A DNA stretch of 64,000 nt from Gymnopus androsaceus JB14 (GCA_009733575.1 ML769446.1:124001-188000); one strand, 5' to 3'; counted from the stretch's first letter, positions 1 to 12,113 are shown. The notes: a model not told the origin generated them from the sequence alone. Numbers and translations are program-made.

Positions 1-112
1 CTAGCGGCACAATTTCACATTAAATGATTGTCCACTTGAGACTTTGGTTTAAAATATATTGGCTGGAGATCTAACATGATTGGTAAAAGTAAGTACTATT
101 GGCATATGAAGT

Positions 113-265
113 CGGTATGAAGGTTGTATGATTCTGTATGAAGGTTGTATGAAGACTGTATGATCTTGTATGATGCGCCGGGTCCTGGATCTGTATGATT
201 GATGTATGATCGGGGTATGATCGGGCCAACGGTTATACCATCATACATGTCATACGCATCATAAC
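113..265. repeat. GTATGA/TGTATGA short repeat cluster
   Basis: About nine forward copies of GTATGA, mostly as TGTATGA, lie 10-24 bp apart between 115 and 220. Two or three inverted copies (TCATAC) follow near 240-255. The spacing is irregular, so this is a degenerate minisatellite and not a clean tandem array. No gene overlaps it convincingly. Confidence 0.6.
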
Positions 266-2080
266 TTTCGGAATTTGCTGATGAATTCGGTGGCTTTGTG
301 GCCACCATGGAGTCGTGTAGCCAAGCCAATCGTAGCTACTTGAGAGAATTGAAGGAAAGCTCTCTACTATCGCGTCTTGCTTGTCGCGGCCACTTTATTA
401 CGGACTATATTTATTGTTTGTCGTCCTGGTATTCATAAAATGGCTCGTAGGGGGTGCAATAATTCGAATCCGTTGCCAACGTGCATTGGCATCATTAGAT
501 GGAGTAAGTAAACCCTTCCTGATTTCGCTAAAAAAAAAATTATTTAAATCATAATGAGTGAGCGAGACCTGGAACAAAAGTTTGCTGCATACCTCCAATT
601 TGCAGTGACATGCACCGAACAGAGGGTTGAGACAAAGCATGGCACTGTCAATAACAGCCAAGAACGAAATCTAGGATATATAGTGATACACCCTCGACTG
701 GGGTGATACTTCATTGCATCTTGATATGAATTATTGAATATGATATCGCAAGTTTTCACAATCAAGAGGGCCTTCGAGGAAGGTTGACTCGGGCTAGTGG
801 AATCCAGGTCCCAGATCCTACGTATACGTTGAGGATAATGACTTGAGGAGTTGTTAGGAAATATGAGCCAGCCTTTATCACCTAAAGAACACGGTGCCAT
901 GAGGATCAGCAGCAAAGCGCAAAGCGTTGAATCGTAAAAAGCCTGGTCATGGAACACGGGCAGTGTTACCTCAAAGACGGAGCGCGGAGCCGTTTCAGTA
1001 CGATCTAATAGACGATCTTCAGACTATATGAGTGGGGCATCGCACTTGCATCACTATGAGTAAGAGAAAAAAGGAGGAGCAATAACCGAATGGAAGAGAC
1101 AAAAGCATCCAAGCAGCTGCCGTATTGTCGACACCATACTACAGTCCAGCAGCAGCATAAATGGAGTGTTATCAGCATCAGGGATTTTTGGATGGTCCTG
1201 GTACCTAAGCTGCGAGCATCAGAGTCCGGTGTCTGCAGAAACGTACGTCTGGCGTACTAGTAGATGAGGACAGCAGCACAGCACACCTACGCATTGTGAT
1301 ATGAGCCATGATATCAGCATTACATTCCGTGACCACGCCTGTGCTTATACAGAGAAACTGCCTGTTCGGCGAGTTGGGCTGCAGAGCTGGCTGACGTTGG
1401 CTCAGCACTGAGAGTTCGCTTCGACAAGATTCTCGAGCTTTTTCACCACTTTGTTTCTAGGGCGGATGGAGTGCTAAATTTAGCTAGCACAGATCGAGAG
1501 AGGCTCGTCAAACGAGTATTGAGCTTCATCCACCACTATATATACATAGTATCCGGGAGATCCAGCGAGGAGTTTCGCAGACGTTGAAGGTCGAGGGCGG
1601 ACCGACTGGTGATGAGAATGCGCGCTAGATGCTATGGTAGCGGTTTATCGATATCCTGCAGGCATCAAACCGAGTGGCCTGTTGGGCAGAGCAGTGAATA
1701 ATCTGGAATCAATCTGATACTCGAGTGGAAACACATACCAGATTGCTATTGCTACCACTGCCGACAAGCGTAGCATTAAAAGTTCGATTTCCTTCCACCC
1801 GTCATGGTGGAATCGTATCGCGAAAGTTTTGTGTGTGTTCGGCTAACGAGGGATCAACTGAGTCCATGGTTTGCTGCTCGTACGATACGAGCGGGGAGGC
1901 ACGTCATCGAACAGAGGTTGAAAAGCTTGCACGGGTCACTCGAAAGATATCTGGCTCATGGGGGCAATAATCCAGCATCACTATCATTACTGTAAGAAAA
2001 AAAAGGAAAACATCATAGAGGAGGAATAAAATACGAAAAGCGAAAGCACGAAATCAATCCATCCACAACAAAATGCAACG
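266..2080. other. Intergenic stretch without a supported gene
   Basis: Open frames here are short (under 140 codons), lack recognisable domains and do not join across plausible introns. A purine-rich stretch near 1045-1110 resembles the one at 1975-2050 just downstream of the FHA gene, which hints at a duplicated 3' flank. I see nothing else that I can name. Confidence 0.5.
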
Positions 2081-4094
2081 CTACACATTCCCCGGTTTAA
2101 CCTTCCACACAACCGCTGCAGCAGCTACACTCAGTAATACTACACCTACGGCAGCTCCCATATTGAGATTATGGTGGTGATTGTGTGTAGGAGGAACGGA
2201 AGGATGGGTATGGGTATGGGTCGAGTCATCTGGCGCTTTCGCCAGCTCGCCATTCGCCATGGAAGCGATGGAAGGGGCAGGGGTGGCCAGTGCCCAAACT
2301 GGGTCTGGGTCCTTTTCCTTTGTGTGTTCAGAGGACGGTGCCTCTGACGCCAATGTAGCCTCTGTATCCTCAGTATCCGATCGCTCCTCCGACGCGCGTC
2401 TCCTCGATCCTCCCGACCCACTCCTACCCCTCCTTTTTCGCCTGGGACGATTAGAATCAGACGACAGACTTCGTGGGCTTGGAGGGGTCACCAAGCCATG
2501 GACATGTCCGTTCGGACGATACGGCGGAGCGTGGTCGTCGTGGGATCTCTGCATCTGCTCCATGCGCTCGAGGCTATCGTCAACTAGCCGGACCTTGCTC
2601 TCCCATTCTTCTCTCGCCCTCCCGAGTCTCTCGCGTTCCTGTGCCCATTCCTCTTGGACGTTGCTCCATTGGCCTTGGACGGACTTTTTCCATTCGTTTA
2701 TCATGGTTGTTAGTTCGGTGGAAACCGGAGCGGGTGCTGGGACAGGAGCGGGAGGTTGTTGCTGCTGAGCGAGGATGGTATCCTTGACGAGACTCTCCAA
2801 GGCCTGGACTTTGGTCTCGAGGGCGGAGATGGTAGACTGGGCAGTACTGTGCTGAGCCTGGAGAGTGGAGGATAGAGTCAAGGCAGACTCGAGTTGGACA
2901 GAGAGGGTGGTTAGACGGGTGGTAAGGTCGTCTACGCGCGAGTCGACCATACCGAGGGAGCTGGGTTCGGGGGTGCGAGGACGGCCGAGAGAGTGGTCGT
3001 CCTCTTCTTCCTCTTCGACTGACTCGAGTTCATGTGGGACTACTGTGTCTACACTGCGAGCGTCGTCGTCGGTGTCGTCATCGTCTTCACGTCGAGCTTC
3101 CACCAAGTCTCGGAGGAGACGAACTTCGTGTCGGATAGCTTCCTGCTCTTTTAAAGCGTCTTCCAGGACACGGATCCTGTCAATGTGCTGGGAGAGCGAG
3201 GTCTGGGTGTCTTTGAGCTGCGATTGGAGGTCGGTGAGGGGGTCTGGGGAAGCAGGTCTGACAGAGGGAAGAGAATGCGGAAACGACGGAGCGGTGCTGC
3301 CGCCCCCGAGAGTATCGTGAATTTCATTCATGGCGCCGGTCAGAGTATGCAATTCTGCACCAGTCTCTCTGCTCTTCTCGAGTTCACCCTGGAGACGATT
3401 CAGGATGTGGTCGAATGTGAGGCCGCTCTTTCCAGGCGGTCTCATGCTTCCACCCATACCACCCATGCCAGAGATTCCCTGCTGAGTCATTGGAGGTCGA
3501 CGAGCAGGCTGTGCGCCTGCAAAGTTGAAGTTGTTACCGCCGTTGCTATTGTTGCCGGCGTTGGGAGGAGGGGCCTGCATGTGCTGCTGCATCTGATGCT
3601 GTTCTGCCCGCGCTGCCATCTGCGCATCCTGCTCTGAGAAAATACATACGACTCGAGCGGCGACCTTGTGATGCACAATTGTTTTGTTATCTTCGCCTAC
3701 AATGTCGATCCCGAATTCTACAATGTCGTCGCTTTTGAGCTGGAATGGGTCTGATTCGAGCCCTTCGGGGCTCAGTCGTTCGCCGTTTATGAACGTCCCG
3801 TTGGAGCTTTTCACGTCTTTGATGAATATCTGCGGAATATTTAATATATATCAAAATTTGTTGTGGTATTCGCACCTTGTTCCCCTCCTCCCAAACTTCT
3901 GCATGCTGTCGACTCAGCACCTTGGAATCAAAATACCCATTCCGCTCCCCCGGTGTCGTCTTTGCATTCGTTTGTCGTCCTATTTTAACATGTTGGTTGT
4001 GTAGTAGTGATATGTGTTTTGGGATAAAAGAGTCGTTCAGTGGGTATAGGTAAAGAGCGGGGAACGGTGACGGGAATGGCGATGGAGCTGGCAT
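2081..4094 (-). CDS. FHA-domain, coiled-coil, tail-anchored protein (SLMAP / Far9-Far10 / Vps64-like)
   Basis: Two exons (4094-3876 and 3829-2081) joined across a 46-nt intron (3875-3830, GTGCGA...CAG) encode 655 aa. The intron lies inside the FHA domain and splicing restores it. Residues about 15-125 form the phosphothreonine-binding FHA fold: Gly39-Arg40, Ser61-Arg62-x-His64 and the KDVKSSNGTFING motif around residues 78-89 are all present. Then come a Gln/Asn-rich linker, long coiled coils in the middle and again before the C-terminus, a Ser/Arg-rich segment, and a final hydrophobic helix (MGAAVGVVLLSVAAAAVVW) five residues before the end, typical of a tail anchor. FHA plus coiled coil plus tail anchor is the arrangement of SLMAP in animals and Far9/Far10/Vps64 in fungi, STRIPAK subunits at the nuclear envelope or ER. 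The start is the ATG that opens exon 1; no upstream extension is apparent. The gene looks intact. Confidence 0.85.
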
Positions 4095-4204
4095 CGTTGA
4101 AGGGAAGGACGAAAACGAATATGGTCACATGCATCCAAGCGGCCCGGAGTCAAAGCGTACAAAGGCACACAAACATCCACTAAGCTTCGCGGATAATCAT
4201 CATC

Positions 4205-4599
4205 ATGCATCGACTCCCCAAGGTCATACGCCATACTCGTCAAATGTCGACCGTAAACCATCGTCCCGGTAAAAGTTAGCTCCACCAACGCGGACCAAAC
4301 TGCTACTAAACTGTCCCTTCAGAACTATAAAGACTGGAGAGTCAAGCGCGATCCCCATCCGACATCCACATTGTAACATTCTCAAATCGAAAGCTCAACT
4401 TTCACAGCTACTATGCACCAGAAGGTTACACCCTAAAGAGATCCTACAATTCCCTGGGGCGAAGAGATGTCTGCTAGGAACAGTGAAAGAGTGGATCGAG
4501 ACGAACGAAAAGATAGAATTCATAATACACGCAACCGGAACCGTATGGAAGAAGAAACCCGGGTCTGCCGAATTGTTCGACACTGGGATTGCTTATTAG
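4205..4599 (+). pseudogene. Copy 1 of a small unrecognised gene family, broken
   Basis: Copy 1 starts with codons for MHRLPKVIR and ends with a block related to TVWKKKPGSAELFDTG before a TAG stop. The middle (KDWRVKRDP) matches copies 2 and 3 (5175-5591; 15944-16366, -). Relative to copy 3 it has lost one base in the codons after KRDP, so the frame runs into a TAA within a few codons. The product is not recognised; intact it would be roughly 130 aa, basic, with no obvious membrane segment. It is transcribed divergently from the FHA gene, 110 bp away. The family is inferred only from the three copies in this window. Confidence 0.55.
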
Positions 4600-5174
4600 A
4601 AATTTGAACTCGAGATGAACTTCAAAAACTTGGAGCAATATCTTCCTATGTCTATACTCTTGCATCTGCACTAGCTCTCCAAAGGCCAAGTCGTTACCCC
4701 TCAAAGTATTTATCCAAATAAATTTACTAAAGCTTTCCAAGATGCGACATATTATACACTTGTTCCTTGTACTTCCAGGTCGTTGTTATTTTGACAAGGT
4801 CATTCTAACCTATCATGGTACATAGTATAAATCCTGTTCAACAGCGAGACATATAAAGTACCTGTAGTCTCACACTTCAGGATTCAAATCATCCTGGTTC
4901 ACTTCTCAGATCTCATAATCGGTAGCCATTCTTTGCTTCGCTTTGTTATCAAGTGCCCACCGACAACGCCGTCCCTGCAATTCTCTTGCAGACCTGTCAC
5001 CCATCTTGGAGTCTGGCAAGCTGATCACACCACTGGTGCCGCCCAATTGATACGACAGTCTTTGCTTGCTTGTGGTGATGACCGCAGCAGATTAATTAAT
5101 GCTTTGAGCCAGGACAGCGTGCCGAGGCCAAGATCCCGAACCGTTCCCGGGCAACTTGGCGACGAACGCCCATC

Positions 5175-5591
5175 ATGCACCAACTCCCCAAGTCAGTCCT
5201 CCTCACTAATCGTCGGATGTCTACCGTGAGTTCATCCGATTCATCCAAGGCCATTAAAGTCAGTTATATCAACATGGATCAATTCCCGAACCGTTGCTAA
5301 ACTGTCCATTAGAACTACTGGAAAGTCAAGCACCATCCCCCTCCCGATATCCACATTGTAACCTTCACAAACCGAAAGCTGAACTATCACAGCTACTTTG
5401 CACCAATAGGCTACACGCCTGAAGAGATCCTACAATTCCCTGGAGCGAAGAGATGTCTGGGGACAATGGAGAAGGTGAAACAGTGCATTGAGACGAGGGA
5501 AAGGCTTGGGATTTATAGGACTAGGACTAAAACCGTATGGAAGAGGAAACCCGGATCTAACGAGTTGTTCGACACTGGCATTCCTTTATAG
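5175..5591 (+). pseudogene. Copy 2 of the small unrecognised gene family, broken in the middle
   Basis: The N-terminal block (MHQLPK... then RRMSTVSSSDSS) and a long C-terminal block (IGYTPEEILQFPGAKRCLG, ending in NELFDTGIPL and a TAG stop) are well preserved. Between them, near 5285-5320, an extra stretch after the codons for MDQ breaks the frame relative to copy 3. The last 75 codons are the cleanest version of this part of the family in the window. An unusual intron could also explain the break, but no good donor and acceptor pair restores the frame. Confidence 0.5.
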
Positions 5592-5794
5592 AAAAGCCAT
5601 ATAAAGCACTACAGCATGTTATCTTCGACTAATACTGATTGATTTTCCCCTATCGATAACCTGTGCGGGATCTGTATACGACTCTGGATCAAAGTGAGAA
5701 TCCTGAGTCACAGAGACGTTCGACTGTACTCAGTTCAAAAGGGATGGTGTGGCTCTCAGGGTAGTAGACGCTATCCAGTCGACGGTCTATCGCA

Positions 5795-6630
5795 ATGCCA
5801 TTGCACAGTGATCTGGACGCCGAATCAGAAACCAATGTCATGTCCTTGAGCTTATCCAATCCATGAAGACAGCATATATCTCTGCAATGAAAACAGAGTA
5901 TGTCCAGGGACTTTTACTTTTCGTGGCTCATAAATTCATCGCTTGGACTTTAGCCTCAACCTGTATGTTCCATCTTATCATGGGCTTATCCTGAACACCG
6001 ACCAACTAGTATAGAGCGGGTAACGACTTGAACTTTATCACTACCGCTTGGACTTGTGGATATGTGATTGGGCTCCATGCACTGAACACTCTTCAACTGG
6101 CAGTTTTTCCGAAGCTTGTTGATCACAAGAGTTAGACCCTTCATTTGGGTAAGCTACTGCATTTTTCATTCGAGCTTTTACATGACCTGACAACTATAAC
6201 ACAGGTCCCTGCGATGAATTGGCAAACGTGTATATTCTCATGTAGATTCGTCGCCAATATTGGGCTTACAAGAAACTGACTGTTTGCGTACACATAGACT
6301 ATGAGCGTTATTGGTCCCATGTTTAGTGGGTTCTTACAGACGGCGAGTTTCACAGAGCTAGCGCCTTTAATACAGCGTACGCATTGGAATCCAGGCAGCC
6401 TACAACGGGTTGAACGGAGTTCATGGGCTGAGCTGGGTGGAAGTGTATGTTTTACCTCCAATCCCAAGTGTCTAGCCTGCCTATCATTCAATAATAGGGC
6501 TCTTCATCGACGGCATCATCACTATCTCCTATGATTGCTTATTCATGCCGGATCTACCACACAACACTAAACTTTACTTTTTATACACCCGAGGCGCAAC
6601 TAGAGATGGCGAGGAAACGGATGGCAGAGG
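5795..6630 (+). pseudogene. 5' part of a second MFS permease copy, truncated and inverted
   Basis: This is a reverse-oriented, diverged copy of the 5' two thirds of the permease gene at 9496-12113. The shared upstream sequence (GGGTAGTAGACGCTATCC) lies near 5760 here and near 12155 on the minus strand, and the start codon (MPLHSDLD versus MPSHKDLE) is shared. After exon 1 about 290 bp present in the intact gene are missing. Homology then resumes through the segments for AGNDLNFITTAWTCGYVIG, the GPMFSGFLQT block, and MPDLPHNTK with the following MARKRMAE block, ending near 6630. A small deletion after the LFIDG block and several stops make it non-coding. Confidence 0.75.
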
Positions 6631-6944
6631 CTTTATTTATTCCGTGGTACTGGACGTTCTTTATTGCTGGCTACAGATATTTTACGCTTTGGCCTTTCCT
6701 TTTCGAGCGATTTCGGACGCAAGTCGGGTCCTCAGCAACACTCTGGTGACCATATGACGTCTGTTCAAAAAAGTGACAGCTTTGTTGGTGGGACGGTCAT
6801 GTTATGCTTATTGTACTCTTGAAGGAATGAAGAGTAGCACAGCATAATACTCTTGTAACCGGTACATACAACCAGAAAGGTAGCATCGAACTTGACAGAC
6901 TGCTCTTGATTCTTCATAGACTAAATCATAATTGCCATTAAGAT

Positions 6945-7155
6945 ACTCAGATAATAACAGACTCTATCAAATTCAAGCGCTTCTCTCCGTCCATTGGGCC
7001 ACTCCGAGTCCTTAGTTGTGATATCTGTACGGTCTCTGCACGACGCTCGTTGCGGCGCTGGGTAAGTTAATGGGGCAAATGACACTGTACGTTGTGTATT
7101 AAGTCAATAGTGCAATTATAGAATGCGAATCCTAAGTACCGCTCACATAAACTGA
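6945..7155 (-). pseudogene. Detached 3' end of an MFS permease copy
   Basis: Read on the minus strand, this matches the last two coding exons and the stop region of the intact permease (9496-9710). It contains a shared C-terminal tail rich in Arg and Glu (QRRNERRAETVQISQLR compared with QRRDERRAAAIKQSQLA), ends in ESVII, and keeps the following downstream sequence. It lies tail to head between the inverted 5' fragment (5795-6630) and the F-box gene, so one ancestral copy seems to have been split and partly inverted. The final exon is 8 bp from the F-box stop codon. Confidence 0.65.
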
Positions 7156-7163
7156 AATAAGTA

Positions 7164-9017
7164 CTATACAATTACCCCAGTTCCATTTCTTCCTTCCATG
7201 TCTGAATAAACCTCTCCGTAAGGAGTTATTGTTGACAAACCCGCTCTCTCCAACCAAAGCCCTCCAAGAGCTGAGTCATTGTACTTCAAAGAATGCATGC
7301 GCTTGTCATATCGAATCCGCAATTTCAGTCCAGAATCCAACAATGCATGTATCCTTCTCAAATCTTCCGCAATAAGTTCTGCTCGTGGCTCTGGAAAGAA
7401 TACATCACAGGATTGTAAATTTTCATGGCTTTCGAGAAAGGTGAGCAGAGCATCATCTGAGATTTGAGCATGGTTATCCACCAGGGAAGTGTTAGCTGTA
7501 TTGAAATCCTTTTGTTTGAAAATAAATCGGATGTGTTGCAGGTGAGGAAGGATAGTACATCCATCTGCATTACGAGTACCAAGACGCAGAAGGACAGAGT
7601 CATCGACAGTGTGAGAGAATGAAGGTGCAATGCCTTCAGATTCATCACCATCTATCCTTGTAGGTGCGCTGCCAATTTCCAAGGACCTGAGGTTCGGAAC
7701 CAGTGAGAGATATTCAAGCAGTGAATCCTGTGTCATTGGCATGTCCAACAAAAGTGCTTCCACTTCTTGAAACAAGAGCAATGGTGAAAAAGGTATACGC
7801 GTATGCATAATATGCAGTCCCCATCGATGTACAAGGTTCAATACCTTCAAGGAAGGGCAAACAATTGAGCAGAAAAAGTTTCGGAAGAATAAATCATCGA
7901 GCACACCATCACGTTGCTTCATGAATACAAGCCGCATATTGCGCATGGCAGGAAGATTAACCACAATATTGCTATCGACAGGCTCCCAGTCTGTTATCGT
8001 AACATGAAAAGCGAGTGATTGCAACTGGGGAGTACGCAGCAACATGTTCAGCATTTCCCTCGAAGAGAAATTGGGAACAATGTGACCAGATATTACAGGC
8101 TCTATCCTGAGCTCGGTCAAATTCTTCCAGTCCAACTGCAGTTGAGTGTACCGATTAAAATGATGGGAGAAGCTATTTACCGACAGCTTCTTCAAGGCAG
8201 GCATCTGTTGGACAAGAGAAGCAAATGGCAGATCCGGGTCTGGTCCATTCTGAAGTCTATGAAAGTGGCCAGCTGCACTTCGGATACGAAATGTATGTAG
8301 GATCGGAAAGTTTAATGAGGATAATGAGTCGAGCTGAGTGGCAATATTGAAAACGTTTGTCCCAGTGAAAATCAGTTCTTTGATCCTGCTGGTAAACTTC
8401 ATCAATGCCGCAAGGAATGAAAGTCCACCCAAAAGGTCTTCGGAAGGAGGAGCATTGTCATTTACGTGAAACCGTAAGGGGGTCTCCACATAGATCGAAA
8501 TGGATAACGGAAGTAATTTAGCACGGTCCAACCAAAGAGTAGAACTCGTAGTCCTTCTCTGGAGAGCCTGAGAGCCCAATCTCGAGGGAAGTAATATATG
8601 CAGTGAGTTCCATAGTGCTGGAGTAGCCAGGGCAATTCGTCTCCACTCCCGAGAAACAGTGGTCAAGAGTAGAGGCGCCTCGGCCAAACTTCTAACTGCG
8701 TACCGCTCCTCCGGCAGACAACGAATGAAGATTTCGGAAAGAGTTTCCTCAGGAAGACGACGCATCGGAGACATTAGCATCCGGTGAGCCTCAACGTATG
8801 TCTTAACGTGGGCTCGCTTGAGCAGGAGAGTGTCTAGCAGATTCTGTACCCGAGCTACCTCCAATTCCAACTGCGCAAGTTGCAGCTGTGGTTCGGTAAG
8901 AAGAGCTTCTAGGTGTACGAGCTCCTCTGTGGATGGTACGTAGTTTGTTTGGATAATGGAGGCGAAAGGTGACTGGGTAAGGTTCCAGCTCAAGTCAATG
9001 ATAGTTCCAGTATTCAT
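7164..9017 (-). CDS. F-box protein with N-terminal coiled coil and leucine-rich C-terminal half
   Basis: A single exon of 617 codons, uninterrupted. Residues about 32-75 form a short coiled coil (TEELVHLEALL... QLELEVARVQNLL). Residues 87-140 are an F-box of the type expanded in Agaricomycetes, with RRLPEETLSEIFIRCLPEE, the SREWRRIALATPALWNSLHI core and the usual Leu, Pro, Ile and Trp positions. The remainder is Leu-rich with no motif I can place; in this family it folds as irregular LRR-like repeats that choose the substrate. By family knowledge the F-box binds Skp1 in an SCF ubiquitin ligase; the target is unknown. Many such genes form species-specific sets, so a conserved role is not implied. 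The start is the first ATG of the open frame. Confidence 0.85.
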   Translation of the reverse strand: MNTGTIIDLSWNLTQSPFASIIQTNYVPSTEELVHLEALLTEPQLQLAQLELEVARVQNLLDTLLLKRAHVKTYVEAHRMLMSPMRRLPEETLSEIFIRCLPEERYAVRSLAEAPLLLTTVSREWRRIALATPALWNSLHILLPSRLGSQALQRRTTSSTLWLDRAKLLPLSISIYVETPLRFHVNDNAPPSEDLLGGLSFLAALMKFTSRIKELIFTGTNVFNIATQLDSLSSLNFPILHTFRIRSAAGHFHRLQNGPDPDLPFASLVQQMPALKKLSVNSFSHHFNRYTQLQLDWKNLTELRIEPVISGHIVPNFSSREMLNMLLRTPQLQSLAFHVTITDWEPVDSNIVVNLPAMRNMRLVFMKQRDGVLDDLFFRNFFCSIVCPSLKVLNLVHRWGLHIMHTRIPFSPLLLFQEVEALLLDMPMTQDSLLEYLSLVPNLRSLEIGSAPTRIDGDESEGIAPSFSHTVDDSVLLRLGTRNADGCTILPHLQHIRFIFKQKDFNTANTSLVDNHAQISDDALLTFLESHENLQSCDVFFPEPRAELIAEDLRRIHALLDSGLKLRIRYDKRMHSLKYNDSALGGLWLERAGLSTITPYGEVYSDMEGRNGTGVIV

Positions 9018-9495
9018 CTAAGCGTCGTTGTGGTTGTGGACAAGATGCAGACTTTGACACGACACACATCAAAAGATGGTCATAAAGCGCTTGTTTCACT
9101 CATAGACGCCAATACATAGCCAGTCTTGGATATATAATACCAAAAGAAGATGAAAGAGTACTTGAGGAGGATTGTTGTGATCGATCTGGCCGGTATATGT
9201 ATCACTGTCAATGAGTATAGATGCAAAGAGAAGTAAGAGGCACTAGAAGGTCAACGTGAAATGAAAGCAGATATCTTGCGCCCTGCTTTTTGCTACTTGG
9301 AGGAGTCTGGACTGGTACGTGTGATTGAGAAATAATTAATACCGGCATTCTCATGGTGGGGAATGGGAAGTGAGAGGCAGAAGATGATGAAAGCCAGGAC
9401 GCCATACTGTTGAGTCCTACAGATTCAAAGGTATTACATTTTCCTAGATACTTAATCTCGATTCTTCATAACCAAAAAAAAATTACAATTGATAC
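9018..9495. other. Short intergenic stretch between F-box gene promoter and permease 3' end
   Basis: This contains the upstream region of the F-box gene and the 3' flank of the permease. Short AT-rich runs are present near 9130-9145 and 9465-9485. No gene is supported. Confidence 0.4.
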
Positions 9496-12113
9496 TCAGA
9501 TAATCACAGACTTTATTGAATCCGACCCCTCTTCTTCTCCATCTACTGCAACAGACTGACCACTCGCCAGTTGAGATTGCTTTATGGCCGCTGCGCGCCG
9601 CTCGTCCCGGCGTTGGAGGAAGTACGTTAACAGAGCAAACGACACTATAAACTTCAGTATCGCATTTAAAATGCGAACGCGTATTACTCACTCATACTGA
9701 AGTTGATGCAGGCCGAAGCGATGTTTCCTTTCAGTACCCTAGTACAGGTTTAATGGACTCTAATGAACCGCGAAATTTTTCGGCTTGATTTGCTTACCTC
9801 GGCTGTTCCACTTGTGGGAATATAACACTAGCAAGGTAAAGCAAGTTAGATAGTGACGCTTGTACCAAACGTGGATCTGAATCTTACATCGGGAGCCAGG
9901 CCTAAAACGAAAACGTTGTCAGCAGTTGCATCGACATAGACATAGGCATAGTCATCATTCTTGCTTACTTGCATAACATAGGCCCACATGTTACAAGAAG
10001 CAACGACGAAGGAGCGCTCTAGGTGGTTAAGCAGTTGGACATTGAAGAAAGTTCTACATCGAATGAGAGTGAAAAAACTTACTTTCACTGTCGTATCCAG
10101 TCAATTCATTAGCCCACGCTAATATAAGCCCCGACAGGCCTGCAGTGATCGATGTCTATTGGAGGTATGATATCGTATTCGAATTTGGAGGGGGAAGTGC
10201 TCATACCATATAATACAACGTCCATCTCCTTGCAATGTTCGTATACAAAGGTGTCGCCGCTAGCAGTACGTAAACAATTATGCTCCATATCTGTCAACGA
10301 GAATTAGGGAACAAGACATAAGTTCTTAGGAAGGGTAAACTCACGCCTGATACTATCATCGGAGGCCAACGCATCCCTATTGCATCTGACCACCATGCCC
10401 AAATTAATGCTACAACAACATGCATGAGTGAGTCGAATTTAAAGTAAAGGCGGGAGAACTCAACTGGACACGACTTGAACTACGTTGATGCCTAAAGGAT
10501 AGACATTGATCTGCCCCACAGTATACACAGTCTTCGTCGGGGTATTGAAGCTCTGCAACCAAAATATCATCGAAGTCGCGGGGCCACCTCCATTATTGAA
10601 CAGGATATATACTATGTGTCATGATACGTTAGATGATCTCGTCTTTCGGGGTACGACTCACAAGGAACAAGCGTATAAATATGCCATGTCTTGAAAAATC
10701 CCAATATTTTCGCTTTAGTAAACTTGGATGGAGGTTTTCTATTAACCTCTGCCATCCGTTTCCTCGCCATCTCTAGTTGAGCCTCGGTGTATAAGAAGGA
10801 AGGTTTAGTGTTGTGTGGTAGATCCGGCATGAATATGAATCCTAGGAGAGCAATGGGGATGGTGATGATACCGTCGATGATGAAGAGCCCTATGATAGGT
10901 GAGTTAGGCACTGCAGAGAGCGAGATTGGAGATAAAACATACATTTCCACCCAGCCAGCCCATGAACTCCGTTCAACCCGTTGTAAGCTGCCTGGATTCC
11001 AACGCGTAAGCTATACTAAACACACTAGCTCCGTGAGCCTCACCGTCTGTAAGAAACCACTGAACATGGGACCAATAGCGCTCGCAGTCTACATGTACGC
11101 AAAAAGTCAGTTTCTGGTAACCCAATATCAGCGACAAATGTACATGGAAGATACAAGCGCGTTTGCCCAATTCATCTCCTTTATACCAGCTACCAATGAC
11201 ATACTGTATGGCCGGATAAAATGTGGATTCCGCTAGACCTGATGAGAGGAAGACCCACATTTTAGTATTTCTATTGTCCGAGAGGTGGAAACACTCACCA
11301 ACGAAGAAACGAATAACGACCAAATCGGTGAAGTTCTTTGAAGTAGCCAGTAGCATGGTAAGCAAGCTCCAAAGAAGTTCCATTGCAGGGACCTGTGTTA
11401 TAGTTATCAGGTCGTGTAAAAGACTTGAATGAAAAACGCAATAGCTTACCCAAATGGAGGGTCTAACTCTTGTGATTAACAAGCTTCGGAAAAACTGTCA
11501 GTGGAAGAGTGCTAAATGCATGGAACAAAGGGCTTACTTTGAAGGAATCTGCCCAATTACATATCCACAGGTCCAAGCGGTGGTGATGAAGTTCAAGTCG
11601 TTACCGGCTCTATACTAGTTTGTCGGTGTTCAGGATAGACCAATGATAAGATTGAACACACAGGTTGAGGCTGGGGTCCAAGCGATGAATTCATGAGTCA
11701 CAAAAAGTAAAAAGTCCTGGACTTACTCTGTTTTCATTCCAGAAACGTATGCGTTCTTCATGAATCGGATAAGCTCAAGGACTAGAGCGAAAACTCGCAC
11801 TCACTGTAATATTCTGCTGATCCAGATATGTGTATATCGCAAAAGGAAATAAGCACACAGCGCGTTTATCAACCTCGGAGAGATCCACTTATTTGCTAAA
11901 ATAGGAAAAGGCAGCATAGGTCAACAAGCACGAGTCGAGCCTGTTCAGAAATTTGCGCTCTTCTGGTGACTTGTTCCATGTATCCCTGTTCCGAAGGAAT
12001 GAATACAATCAGTGAGAACGCACAGTGCGCAAGTCTTACCAGATATAGCTGCCTAATGTTCTCGTCTTCACATTTGTTTCCGATTCGACTTCCAGATCCT
12101 TGTGTGATGGCAT
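9496..12113 (-). CDS. MFS permease, anion:cation symporter family (pantothenate/allantoate/nicotinate transporter-like)
   Basis: A gene of about ten or more small exons, all with GT...AG introns, starting at MPSHKDLEVESETN (12113) and ending with ...DSIKSVII and TGA (9496-9498). Exons read in order give DTWNKSPEERKFLNRLDSC, a WTCGYVIGQIPSNLL segment, ITRVRPSIWVPAMELLWS, AESTFYPAIQYVIGSWYK, GPMFSGFLQT, LFIDGIITIPIALLGFIFMP, PPSKFTKAKILGFFKTWHI, FNNGGGPATSMIFWLQSF, ALIWAWWSDAIGMRWPP, AGLSGLILAWANELTGYD and SFVVASCNMWAYVMQAWLP. These are the family landmarks of the Liz1/Tna1/Dal5 branch of 12-TM major facilitator transporters in the plasma membrane. The substrate is not evident; vitamins or small organic acids are typical. 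I found no unavoidable stop. It shares a 533-bp divergent upstream region with the coiled-coil gene at 12647. Confidence 0.8.

Noticed and set aside
398..957. Minus-strand frames near the window start as a gene
   Set aside because: Two overlapping short frames without domain, codon pattern or splice sites that join them.
2181..3637. Plus-strand frames opposite the FHA gene
   Set aside because: Antisense shadows of a GC-rich serine/glutamate coding region; composition follows the real gene's complement.
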